Below, piece after piece: positions 1 to 7,498 of a stretch of DNA of 13,831 nucleotides. Source of the DNA: Bacteroidales bacterium (GTDB taxonomy: Bacteria > Bacteroidota > Bacteroidia > Bacteroidales > UBA932). The stretch covers positions 1 through 13,831 of the forward strand of contig JAFNUQ010000033.1 in the NCBI GenBank assembly GCA_017383945.1. The letters run 5' to 3'. The position numbers were made by a program, and so were the translations under genes. Below the pieces are notes generated by a model. That model was not told where the DNA came from, did not search any database, and was given only the letters and a program-made list of their open reading frames with translations. Each line of letters starts with the position of its first letter. Position 1 is the stretch's first letter.

Positions 1-48
1 CTGCGGAAACGCGTCGTCAGAAATTAAAGAATACTGAAAAATAGGGGA

Positions 49-849
49 TTATACTTCTACCCAATGGATGCGCACTCCTGAGCGCTCCATGCCGCGGAAC
101 CATGTCATCTGTCGCTTGGCAAACTGGTGTATCGCGATGGCTAGTTTCTCTCTAGCCTCTTCAAGGCTCAACTCTCCGATGAGATAAAGGGTAATGAATT
201 TATACTCAAGGCCATAGGAGATGAGTTTCTCCGGGCTTACCCCCTTCTTTATGAGTGAGTCGATTTCCTCGATCATGCCTTCTTTAAGTCTTTCATCGAG
301 GCGGCGGTCAATGCGCTCGTTGCGCACTTCGCGGCTCACAAGTGTTCCGATAAAGTATGGCTTCTGCGGGAATCCTGGACGGGTATTAGGCTCTCGGCTC
401 TCACTCAGAGCGCTCTTGCTGCGGAAGTCATATCCTGCAGTTACTGCGTTGATGTACATACCTGTGCCTCCGCAGAGAATCGGAATCATCCCGCGAGAGC
501 GGATGTCCTGGTATGCCTTCAGAAAATCCTGCTGGAACTCATACACGTTGTACTGATCACCAGCGTCAGCTATATCAATGATATGATAGGGGATGTCGCC
601 GTATTCGCAGAGATCCTTACCTGTGCCGATGTCCATTCCGCGGTAGACCTGGCGGCTGTCAGCGGAGATGATTTCCGCATTGCCAAGTGCCTGAGCCAGT
701 GCTACGGCATACTTTGTTTTTCCTGATGCTGTGGGGCCAAGCACTACAAGAAGATCGATTGAGCCCTGCTCGTATTGGTCTTTAAGCTCTGCCCAATCAA
801 TCACTTCCGCATCTGGAAGAGCTGCCGGTATGACTTTGTATCGTGCCAT
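49..849 (-). CDS. miaA: tRNA dimethylallyltransferase MiaA, compact form
   Basis: Transfers a dimethylallyl group from DMAPP to N6 of A37 in tRNAs that read UNN codons; cytoplasmic. Visible motifs: Walker A GPTASGKT (38-45), DSRQVYRGMDIGTGKD (64-79), GGTGMY (127-132), then the C-terminal blocks ISYGLEYKF (210-218) and FAKRQMTWFRGMER (243-256). The 266 aa length is short: MiaA is usually about 300 aa. The shortfall lies between about residues 140 and 162, where the family normally has the tRNA-clamping insertion domain followed by an RRxxRAxE-type motif. An N-terminal extension of about 35 residues precedes the P-loop. The ATG overlaps the smpB stop codon by one base (TAATG), which suggests translational coupling. 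The family is certain from the motifs. Full activity is not, because of the missing segment. Many Bacteroides carry two miaA copies, so this may be the second. Confidence 0.93.
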   Translation of the reverse strand: MARYKVIPAALPDAEVIDWAELKDQYEQGSIDLLVVLGPTASGKTKYAVALAQALGNAEIISADSRQVYRGMDIGTGKDLCEYGDIPYHIIDIADAGDQYNVYEFQQDFLKAYQDIRSRGMIPILCGGTGMYINAVTAGYDFRSKSALSESREPNTRPGFPQKPYFIGTLVSREVRNERIDRRLDERLKEGMIEEIDSLIKKGVSPEKLISYGLEYKFITLYLIGELSLEEAREKLAIAIHQFAKRQMTWFRGMERSGVRIHWVEV

Positions 850-1310
850 TATTCTCTCTCCATCTCTCTGCGGATGTCCTTCTCCTTGATACTTGCGCGC
901 TTGTCAAACTCCTTCTTGCCTCGAGCCAGGGCGATGTGCACCTTGGCAAATCCGCCATCGTTGATAAACACTTTTGTGGCGACGATGGTGAGGCCTTTTG
1001 TCTTGACTGCCTGGGCGAGATGGCGCAGCTCCTTGCGTGTGAGCAACAGCTTGCGGTCCCTCATCGGCTCGTGGCTGCTCCAGGCGCTTGCCCAGAAATA
1101 GGTTGCGATATTCATTCCGCGAAGGTAAAGCTCTCCGCCACAGAAGTAACAATAGGCATCCTGAAGCGAAGCCTTGCCTGCACGGAGAGATTTGATCTCC
1201 GTGCCCACAAGTACTACGCCTGTATCATACTGCTCAAGGAACTCATACTCAAATGAGGCCTTTTTGTTGTTGATCTGAGGCAGTCTATTTTTCTCTTTAG
1301 CCTTCGCCAT
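849..1310 (-). CDS. smpB: SsrA (tmRNA)-binding protein SmpB
   Basis: Binds the tRNA-like part of tmRNA and delivers it to stalled ribosomes for trans-translation. The 153 aa product is of normal length and colinear with the family. It starts MAKAKEKNR, followed by [20 protein letters not shown], the [18 protein letters not shown] block, [11 protein letters not shown], and a lysine/arginine-rich C-terminal tail ([22 protein letters not shown]) of the type that enters the mRNA channel. The frame is open further upstream to 1424, but that part lies inside metK and has no SmpB similarity, so the ATG at 1310 is chosen. It begins 5 bp after the metK stop, and its TAA overlaps the miaA ATG. It is the middle gene of a three-gene operon. 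No tmRNA gene is visible in the window. Confidence 0.96.
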   Translation of the reverse strand: MAKAKEKNRLPQINNKKASFEYEFLEQYDTGVVLVGTEIKSLRAGKASLQDAYCYFCGGELYLRGMNIATYFWASAWSSHEPMRDRKLLLTRKELRHLAQAVKTKGLTIVATKVFINDGGFAKVHIALARGKKEFDKRASIKEKDIRREMERE

Positions 1311-1315
1311 TGTGA

Positions 1316-2545
1316 TTAAAGGTTTTCCTTGATGTAATCTACGCTGTCGAGCTTCTCCCAACCGAAGAACTGGATGCCGTCCTTGACATATGGTTCGCGT
1401 CCCATGTGTCCGTAGGCAGCACAAGGCTCGTAGATAGGATTCTTGAGACCAAATCTCTTGATTATCGAGGCCGGTCTGAGATCAAACATCTCCCTGACTC
1501 TCTGAGCGATATAGGCATCAGCCGACTGTCCTTCATAGCCATTGACCTTGGCTGTGCCATAGGTCTCGACGAATACGCTCACAGGCTCTGCTACGCCGAT
1601 GGCATAGGCAATCTGCACGAGGCATTCCTTGGCCACACCGGCTGCAACAAGATTCTTTGCAATGTAGCGTGCTGCATAGGCTGAAGAGCGGTCAACCTTT
1701 GAAGGGTCCTTGCCCGAGAATGCGCCACCTCCGTGAGCTCCGCGGCCACCATAAGTGTCTACGATGATCTTGCGTCCGGTGAGACCGGTATCGCCGGCAG
1801 GTCCGCCGATAACAAATTTGCCGGTAGGGTTGACGTGAAGGATGAACTTTTCGTCAAAGAGCGCAGCTGTCTTTTCTGAAAGCGAAGCAATGAAGCGAGG
1901 AAGCAGAATCTCTCTGACATCCTTCTCGATGCGCGCGTGCATAGCTTCGTCAGTATCAAACTCATCGTGCTGAGTACTGAGCACGATGGTGTGCACTCTG
2001 CAAGGGCGGTGCTTTTCTGTAAACTCCACGCTGAACTGCGCCTTGGCATCAGGGCGGAGGTAAGGCATCAGCTCAGGCTCATTGTGTCTGATGTCTGCGA
2101 GAGTGAGCAGGAGTTTGTGAGAGAGCGAGAGCGCAAGCGGCATATACTCTTCTGTGTCGATGCTGGCATAGCCAAACATCATACCTTGGTCACCTGCACC
2201 CTGCTGCTCAGGGTCCTCTCTGTCAACACCGCGATTGATGTCGACACTCTGCTCGTGTATAGTGGAAATGATACCGCAAGAAGATGCGTCAAATCCATAT
2301 TCAGCTTTGTTGTAACCGATGCGCTTGATGACCCTGCGCGCTACTTCGGGGATGTCGACGTAGGCATGGTCTGAGCGCACTTCTCCACCGACAATGACAA
2401 GACCTGCTGTGCAGAAAGTCTCACAAGCTACTTTGGCATCAGGATCCTGGCGGAGGAATTCATCTAAGATTGCGTCCGAAATCTGATCGGCGACTTTGTC
2501 TGGGTGGCCTTCAGAGACCGACTCCGATGTGAAAAGATAATTCAT
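1316..2545 (-). CDS. metK: S-adenosylmethionine synthetase MetK
   Basis: Makes S-adenosylmethionine from methionine and ATP; cytoplasmic, normally a homotetramer. The 409 aa product has the family signatures: GHPDK (13-17) near the N-terminus, [12 protein letters not shown] (116-127), and the glycine-rich [16 protein letters not shown] loop (272-287) that binds phosphate. The length is close to other bacterial MetK, with a moderately extended central region (about 160-235) typical of Bacteroidales forms. A TTG at 2575 in the same frame is rejected as the start because it lies in the loop of the upstream riboswitch. The ATG at 2545 gives the family N-terminus [13 protein letters not shown]. 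It is first in an operon with smpB (5 bp gap) and miaA. Expression is probably controlled at translation by a SAM-II riboswitch ending at the start codon. Confidence 0.97.
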   Translation of the reverse strand: MNYLFTSESVSEGHPDKVADQISDAILDEFLRQDPDAKVACETFCTAGLVIVGGEVRSDHAYVDIPEVARRVIKRIGYNKAEYGFDASSCGIISTIHEQSVDINRGVDREDPEQQGAGDQGMMFGYASIDTEEYMPLALSLSHKLLLTLADIRHNEPELMPYLRPDAKAQFSVEFTEKHRPCRVHTIVLSTQHDEFDTDEAMHARIEKDVREILLPRFIASLSEKTAALFDEKFILHVNPTGKFVIGGPAGDTGLTGRKIIVDTYGGRGAHGGGAFSGKDPSKVDRSSAYAARYIAKNLVAAGVAKECLVQIAYAIGVAEPVSVFVETYGTAKVNGYEGQSADAYIAQRVREMFDLRPASIIKRFGLKNPIYEPCAAYGHMGREPYVKDGIQFFGWEKLDSVDYIKENL

Positions 2546-2600
2546 TTTAGCATTTTTTTTGGGCCGAGCTTGCAATCAATCAAATCTATGCTCGGGAAAT
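2546..2600 (-). promoter_or_regulatory. SAM-II riboswitch in the metK leader
   Basis: A perfect 6-bp stem CCGAGC/GCTCGG (2595-2590 with 2569-2564, minus strand) encloses a 20-nt loop containing GATTT (2586-2582) and ATTGCA (2576-2571). An A-rich linker and GCTAAAATG follow, where ATG is the metK start. Compared from memory with the structurally solved metX SAM-II RNA, the order is the same: 6-bp stem, GAUUU, a short variable part, AUUGCA, stem, A-rich linker, GCUAAA. The total of about 52 nt also matches. Loop GCA (2573-2571) can pair with tail TGC (2552-2550), the core of the expected H-type pseudoknot; I did not resolve the full P2 helix. SAM binding would occlude the start codon and so lower metK translation. 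The gene context (SAM synthetase) fits. No covariance search was run. Confidence 0.85.
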
Positions 2601-2610
2601 TAACAGGTCG

Positions 2611-2618
2611 CAAAGATA
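2611..2618 (-). promoter_or_regulatory. metK operon promoter, -7 box
   Basis: The minus strand reads TATCTTTG, an exact match to the Bacteroides -7 consensus TAnnTTTG. The best upstream TTTG (2646-2643) is 24 nt away, longer than the usual 19-21, so the -33 element is weak or displaced. The implied transcript start, near 2604, is just before the riboswitch stem, so almost the whole leader would be riboswitch. Confidence 0.6.
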
Positions 2619-2648
2619 GACATTTTTCCATAATAAATCAGCCAAAAG

Positions 2649-2680
2649 TTTGTTAAAGAGCAGAATCTAAGCTATATTTG
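2649..2680 (+). promoter_or_regulatory. Promoter of the Oar-like receptor unit
   Basis: TTTG (2649-2652), then 20 nt, then TATATTTG (2673-2680). This is a full match to the Bacteroides sigma-70 (sigma-ABfr) pattern TTTG / TAnnTTTG with normal spacing. Transcription would start near 2686, giving a leader of about 115 nt before the ATG at 2802. It lies back-to-back with the metK promoter. Confidence 0.72.
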
Positions 2681-2718
2681 CGGCGCAAATTAGTTATTAG
2701 TGTATTATAGAATTATAG

Positions 2719-2758
2719 TCCTTTTTGTCAACTCTTTGTAAGGAGTTGGTATTGAGGA
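2719..2758 (+). other. Hairpin in the receptor mRNA leader
   Basis: A 6-bp perfect stem CAACTC (2729-2734) / GAGTTG (2743-2748) with an 8-nt loop is extended, across a symmetric 6x6 internal loop, by a second 4-bp stem TCCT (2719-2722) / AGGA (2755-2758). No T-tract follows, so it is not a terminator. It sits about 45 nt before the start codon in an AT-rich leader. It could be a stability or translation-control element; function is unknown. Confidence 0.4.
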
Positions 2759-2801
2759 TTTTGTGTTGGAATTATTTTCCTAATATAGTTTAATTTTAAG
2801 T

Positions 2802-5800
2802 ATGAAAAAATCAATCAAAAGCCTTTTGCTGTCATTTGCAGCAATGCTTTGCGTTTTCTCTGCTTCAGCTCAGGTAACTACCGCTTCTTTGAACGGTAAG
2901 GTAACTGACAAGGCAGGTGAGACAATCCCGGGAGCGACTGTTGTCGCTGTTCACACCCCTTCAGGCTCACAGTACTTCGCTGTAGCCAATGCTGAGGGTC
3001 GTTTCTACATTAACGGTATGCGTGCCGGTGGTCCTTACACAGTAGAGGTAAGCTGTCTCGGTTACCAGACTGTTAGTTACACAGACGTTACTCTTCAGCT
3101 CGCTGAGGCATATGACCTTTCAGCTCAGCTTGCAGATGACGCTCAGATGCTTTCTGAGGCTATCGTAGTTTCTACAGCTGCTTCAAGATTTGCAACTGAG
3201 AAGACTGGTGCTGCAACAAACATCAACAACTCACAGATCACAGCGCTTCCTTCAGTAACAAGAAGCATCACTGACGTTACAAGACTTTCTCCTTACGGAG
3301 GAAACGGCATGAGCTTCGCAGGTGCTGACGGTCGTACCGCTAACTTCACTGTGGATGGTGCTGACTTCAACAACAACTTCGGTCTTAGCGACGGTCTCCC
3401 AGGAGGCGGCAGCCCTATCTCTATCGATGCTATCGAGGAGATGCAGGTGGTTATCTCTCCATTTGACGTGCGTCAGACCAACTTTATCGGTGGTGGTGTA
3501 AACGCTATCACCAAGTCAGGTACTAACACATTCAAGGGTACTGCTTATGTATATCACCGCAACGAGAACCTCCGTGGTGATACAATCGGTGGTGAGCAGA
3601 TTTCAGGTGCTCGCGCTATCGACCGTAACACCAACTATGGTTTCACTCTCGGTGGTCCTATCATCAAGAACAAGCTCTTCTTCTTTGTAAACGCTGAGTA
3701 TGCTAAGATCCCTACAGTTGCCAACAGATGGCAGGGTTCAGTAGATGGAAAGGCCAACGCCAACAACTACATCTCACGCACTAAACTCTCAGATCTTGAG
3801 GCTGCTTCTAAGCACGTGAAGGATACGTATGGCTACGACACTGGTTCTTGGACTAAGTTCCCAGCAGATGAGAGCAATATGAAGCTCCTCGGCCGTATCG
3901 ACTGGAACATCAACGACAACCACAAGCTTGCTCTCCGTTACAACTACACTCTTAACAAGAGATGGAGCTCTCCTAACGGAACTTCAATGGACGGTGGTAC
4001 CCGTATGGCTAGCTACCGTATGTCTCAGAACTCAATGTCATTTGCTAACTCAATGTACTCACAGGACAACATCGTGAGCACAGTAGCACTCGATATCAAC
4101 AGCCGCTTCTCAGACAAGCTCTCTAACCAGTTCCTCGCAACATTCTCAAAGCTTGATGACGTGCGTGGTTCTACTTCAGAGGAGTTCCCATTCATCGACA
4201 TTCTTGATGATGAGGGTGCAGACAACTATATGGCTCTCGGTTATGAGCTCTTTACTTGGAACAACGCTGTACACAACACAGTGCTCAATATCAAGGATGA
4301 CCTCACATACTACTATGGTGATCACAAGATTACTGCAGGTGCAAGCTACGAGTACCAGATGGCTGACAACGCTTATATGCGTAACGGTACTGGTTACTAT
4401 CGTTATAAGAACCTTCAGGACTTCCTCACTGGTGCAACTCCTGAGGTTGTATGTCTCACATATGGTTATGATGGTGAGAAGAACCCTGCAGCTCGCGTGA
4501 GATTCAACAAGGTAGGTCTCTACGTTCAGGATGAGTGGCAGGCAACTGATAACTTCAAGATCACTGCTGGTGTGCGTTTTGACGGTCTCTTCTTTGACAA
4601 CCGTGACCTTATGACTAACAACGCTATCCTCGAGCTTGACTACTATGATAGAAATGGTAACGTGCGCAACATCGACACTGGTAAGTGGCCTTCAGCAAAT
4701 GTAACTGTTTCTCCACGTGTAGGTTTCACTTGGGATGTACTCGGTAACAAGAGCCTTAAGGTTCGTGGTGGTACCGGTTTCTTCATGGGCCGTCTCCCAC
4801 TCGTATTCTTCACTAACATGCCTTCAAACGGCGGTATGGTTCAGTACCAGGCTCAGGTTAATGCTAAGAACGCTGAGAAGATGGGCTTCTCTATGGACGT
4901 ATTCAAGGGCGGTCTTGTAACTGATGCCAACGGTAAGGCTACAACTCAGGCTCTCCTCGACAAGCTCGTAAACCTTGGTTATCCAAGCACAATCAAGCCA
5001 GAGGATGGTACAGTTCCTTCTTCAATCGCTGCAGTTGATCCTAACTTCAAGATGCCTCAGGTATGGAAGACATCACTCGCTATCGACTATGCTTTCCCTA
5101 CTTCATTCCCATTCACTATCACTGCTGAGGGTATCTTCAACAAGACTATCAACGGTGTATCTATCTCAGACTGGAGTATCAAGCCAGTAGAGGGCTTTGC
5201 TAAGCTCAATGGTGCTGACAACCGTCCAATGTATCCAGAGGGATTCCGCAACGGTACAAAGGCATTTGTTCTTGAGAACACTCCTCACGGATATGGTTAC
5301 TCAGCCAACGTGACTGTTAACATCCGTCCTATCGAGAGCCTCAGCTTCATGGCTGCTTACACTCATACTGCATCTAAGGAAATCACTGGTATGCCTGGTT
5401 CAAACGCAGAGTCAGCATTTACTTATGTTCCTACTTCAGAGGGTCCTAACAACATCAGACTCCACAACTCACAGTATGTGACTCCAGATCGTTTCGTAGC
5501 ATCACTCACTCACCACGACAATGGTGGTAACCACTATAGCTTCATCTATGAGGCTTGGAGAGGTGGCTACAACTACTCATACATGGTTGCTGAGGATATG
5601 AACGGCGACGGTTACAAGTATGACGCTATCTTCATCCCTACAGATGAGCAGGTTAATAACGGTGACTTCCGTTTTGCTACTACTGATGACGCTCAGCGTT
5701 TCATGGATTTTGTACACAACGATCCATATCTCAGCAAGAACCAGGGCAAGTATGCGGAGGCATACAGCGTATACTCTCCATGGGTTCACAGACTTGATTT

Positions 5801-6098
5801 CAGCTACAAGCACGATTTCCAGGTTAAGCTCGGTCAGAATACAAACACTCTCCAGCTCAGCCTCGATGTTAAGAACATCCTTAACATGTTCAACTCTAAC
5901 TGGGGTGTGAGCAAGTATCTTAACCCAGCTATCGGCTCAGACGCACGTATCCTCAAGTATGAGGGTGTAGACGCTGAGGGTTATGCTAAGTTCTCAACTC
6001 CTAAGTCTATCCACGGTAAGACTGAGACATTTGTTCCAAATCATGCTCTCGGCCAGTGCTGGTATGCTTCTATCGGTATTAAATATATGTTCAACTAA
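2802..6098 (+). CDS. Oar-like TonB-dependent outer membrane receptor
   Basis: A 1098 aa outer-membrane beta-barrel expected to import a ligand using TonB/ExbBD energy; substrate unknown. A signal peptide (1-23, ending SASA before Gln24) is followed by a carboxypeptidase-regulatory-like domain (about 29-110; LNGKVTDKAGETIPGATV, then EGRFYINGM). A short IVVSTAA stretch, possibly TonB-box-like, comes next. The plug has the Oar-type motifs TVDGADFNNNFGL and EEMQVVISPFDVRQTNF plus GGGVNAITKSGTN. The rest is aromatic-rich alternating strands ending IGIKYMFN, a typical terminal beta-signal. It resembles Oar proteins rather than SusC, and no SusD follows. The next gene is a lipoprotein 17 bp downstream. 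Codons are strongly biased (Glu nearly always GAG, Ile nearly always ATC, Leu CTC/CTT), suggesting very high expression. The family call is firm; the ligand is not known. Confidence 0.9.
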   Translation: MKKSIKSLLLSFAAMLCVFSASAQVTTASLNGKVTDKAGETIPGATVVAVHTPSGSQYFAVANAEGRFYINGMRAGGPYTVEVSCLGYQTVSYTDVTLQLAEAYDLSAQLADDAQMLSEAIVVSTAASRFATEKTGAATNINNSQITALPSVTRSITDVTRLSPYGGNGMSFAGADGRTANFTVDGADFNNNFGLSDGLPGGGSPISIDAIEEMQVVISPFDVRQTNFIGGGVNAITKSGTNTFKGTAYVYHRNENLRGDTIGGEQISGARAIDRNTNYGFTLGGPIIKNKLFFFVNAEYAKIPTVANRWQGSVDGKANANNYISRTKLSDLEAASKHVKDTYGYDTGSWTKFPADESNMKLLGRIDWNINDNHKLALRYNYTLNKRWSSPNGTSMDGGTRMASYRMSQNSMSFANSMYSQDNIVSTVALDINSRFSDKLSNQFLATFSKLDDVRGSTSEEFPFIDILDDEGADNYMALGYELFTWNNAVHNTVLNIKDDLTYYYGDHKITAGASYEYQMADNAYMRNGTGYYRYKNLQDFLTGATPEVVCLTYGYDGEKNPAARVRFNKVGLYVQDEWQATDNFKITAGVRFDGLFFDNRDLMTNNAILELDYYDRNGNVRNIDTGKWPSANVTVSPRVGFTWDVLGNKSLKVRGGTGFFMGRLPLVFFTNMPSNGGMVQYQAQVNAKNAEKMGFSMDVFKGGLVTDANGKATTQALLDKLVNLGYPSTIKPEDGTVPSSIAAVDPNFKMPQVWKTSLAIDYAFPTSFPFTITAEGIFNKTINGVSISDWSIKPVEGFAKLNGADNRPMYPEGFRNGTKAFVLENTPHGYGYSANVTVNIRPIESLSFMAAYTHTASKEITGMPGSNAESAFTYVPTSEGPNNIRLHNSQYVTPDRFVASLTHHDNGGNHYSFIYEAWRGGYNYSYMVAEDMNGDGYKYDAIFIPTDEQVNNGDFRFATTDDAQRFMDFVHNDPYLSKNQGKYAEAYSVYSPWVHRLDFSYKHDFQVKLGQNTNTLQLSLDVKNILNMFNSNWGVSKYLNPAIGSDARILKYEGVDAEGYAKFSTPKSIHGKTETFVPNHALGQCWYASIGIKYMFN

Positions 6099-6115
6099 TT
6101 CCTGACAGTCAGTAT

Positions 6116-7441
6116 ATGAAACTCAGATATATTTTAACATCTCTTGTAGCTGCTATTGCAGTTCTCAGCTCTTGTGAGAAGCAGGAGATCAAGACTCAGC
6201 TTGACGAGGTTCAGGTTTCTAAGTCTTACGTTGCTATCAGCATGGCGGGTGGTTCTTCAGAGATTACCCTTAATGCTATTGGCTCATGGCAGATTGCAAG
6301 TATTCCTGAGTGGTTGGAGGTTACTCCAACTTCAGGTTCTGCTGCTAAGGACCAGAAGGTTACATTCACAGCAGCTTCTACCGTTGACGGTCGTGTTGCT
6401 GACCTTACAATCGTTTGCGAAGGCAAAACTCAGTATGTAAATGTTAGACAGGGTGTTCCTGGTATCACTAAGGCAACTTGTGGTGAGGTTATCAAGGGTG
6501 TTGAGGGTAAGACATACCTTGTAACCGGTACTTGTACAAAGATCACTGGCGATTATTATGGTAACTTCTACCTTAACGATGGCACTGGTGAGCTTTACAT
6601 CTATGGTACTGTAAATGATAAGGGTGATTACGATTGGAAGAACTTCAATATTGAGGTTGGTGATGAGGTTACCGTTCAGGGTGCAAGAAAAACTTATAAC
6701 ACAACAATTGAGTTTGAAGACGCTCTCTTCGTTTCTGTTAACAAGTCTCTCATCAAGGTCGCAACTCCAGAGACTGCTCCTGTAGTTCCTACAGCAGGTG
6801 GTTCACTTGAGGTTGTTCTTGAGAACAAGGGTAACAACCTTGGTGTAGTAATCGAGGACAAGGCTAAGAGCTGGATCGGTGTTTCTTCACTTGATGCAAA
6901 GGCCAACAAGGTTGTCTTTACTGTAGCTCCAAACGAGGGTGCTAAGAGAACAACAACTGTTGTCTTCAAGACTACAGATGGTAAGAAGGATTACACTACT
7001 GAGCTCAAGATTACTCAGGAGAGTGTTCCAGTTCAGAGCCCATATGCTATCTCTCTCAAGTATGAGAAGGGTGCAAACGCATATGATGATATCCTTGCTA
7101 CAGTTAATGGTTATTCAGATCTCAAGACTTTGAAGATCGGTACTTCATCAAAGGTTGGTGACTTCACAATCACTGTTCCTGCTGGCAAGAAGAAGCTCGT
7201 CTTCAATGCAGTAGCTTGGAAGAATAACACTGCTGTTATTACTCTCAAGGCTGGCGACAAGGAACTCGGTAAGATTGAGAAAGTAGCTGGAAATGATGGC
7301 GCTACCGGTAATGGTCCATTTGTTATCACTGTAGAGAACAATGCTGATGTTTATACTTTTGAGTATAACTTCACAGCAGAGACTAAGGTTAATGTTAGTG
7401 CTGACAAGCGTGTAGTATTCTACGGTATCAAGGCTGAGTAA
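6116..7441 (+). CDS. Multi-domain BACON/OB-fold surface-type lipoprotein
   Basis: A 441 aa lipoprotein with signal peptide and lipobox LSSC (Cys20). A BACON-type beta-sandwich follows (about 30-112; SWQIASIPEWLEVTPTSG, then a strand ending VNVRQG). Next is an OB-fold-like domain (about 119-208; YGNFYLNDGTGELYIYG, then VGDEVTVQG) and a second BACON-like repeat (about 214-302, ending LKITQES). The C-terminal domain (about 308-441) is beta-rich, contains DFTITVPAGKKKLVF and ends RVVFYGIKAE; I do not recognise it. No catalytic motif is visible, so a binding or scaffold role is likelier than an enzymatic one. It lies 17 bp after the receptor with no promoter between, so they are probably co-transcribed and the product may be the receptor's surface partner. 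The lipobox-BACON-OB plan recurs in the nuclease at 8109. The transcript ends at the terminator just downstream. Confidence 0.82.
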   Translation: MKLRYILTSLVAAIAVLSSCEKQEIKTQLDEVQVSKSYVAISMAGGSSEITLNAIGSWQIASIPEWLEVTPTSGSAAKDQKVTFTAASTVDGRVADLTIVCEGKTQYVNVRQGVPGITKATCGEVIKGVEGKTYLVTGTCTKITGDYYGNFYLNDGTGELYIYGTVNDKGDYDWKNFNIEVGDEVTVQGARKTYNTTIEFEDALFVSVNKSLIKVATPETAPVVPTAGGSLEVVLENKGNNLGVVIEDKAKSWIGVSSLDAKANKVVFTVAPNEGAKRTTTVVFKTTDGKKDYTTELKITQESVPVQSPYAISLKYEKGANAYDDILATVNGYSDLKTLKIGTSSKVGDFTITVPAGKKKLVFNAVAWKNNTAVITLKAGDKELGKIEKVAGNDGATGNGPFVITVENNADVYTFEYNFTAETKVNVSADKRVVFYGIKAE

Positions 7442-7457
7442 TTCTCATCCATATATT

Positions 7458-7498
7458 AAAAAGAATCCGACTTCGATTGAAGTCGGATTCTTTTTTTT
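7458..7498. terminator. Bidirectional intrinsic terminator
   Basis: A 12-bp perfect stem (7463-7474 with 7479-7490) with a GATT loop is flanked by an A-run on the left (7458-7462) and an 8-T run on the right (7491-7498). It therefore works as a terminator for the plus-strand receptor/lipoprotein unit and for the converging minus-strand YbaK-family gene. That gene's stop codon (7499-7497) lies inside the T/A tract. Confidence 0.93.

Noticed and set aside
1..44. Plus-strand frame ending at a TAG (42-44), reading AETRRQKLKNTEK, possibly the tail of a convergent gene
   Set aside because: Only 13 codons are visible. The composition is plausible for a charged C-terminus, but this is too little to call.
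1311..1424. In-frame upstream extension of smpB by 38 codons
   Set aside because: It lies inside the 3' end of metK, shows no SmpB similarity, and the ATG at 1310 gives the normal family N-terminus.
2546..2575. TTG start giving metK ten extra N-terminal residues
   Set aside because: The TTG is in the loop of the predicted riboswitch, and the family N-terminus begins at the ATG at 2545.
2802..6098. Calling the receptor SusC
   Set aside because: Plug motifs and the N-terminal domain fit Oar-type receptors, and no SusD-like gene follows.
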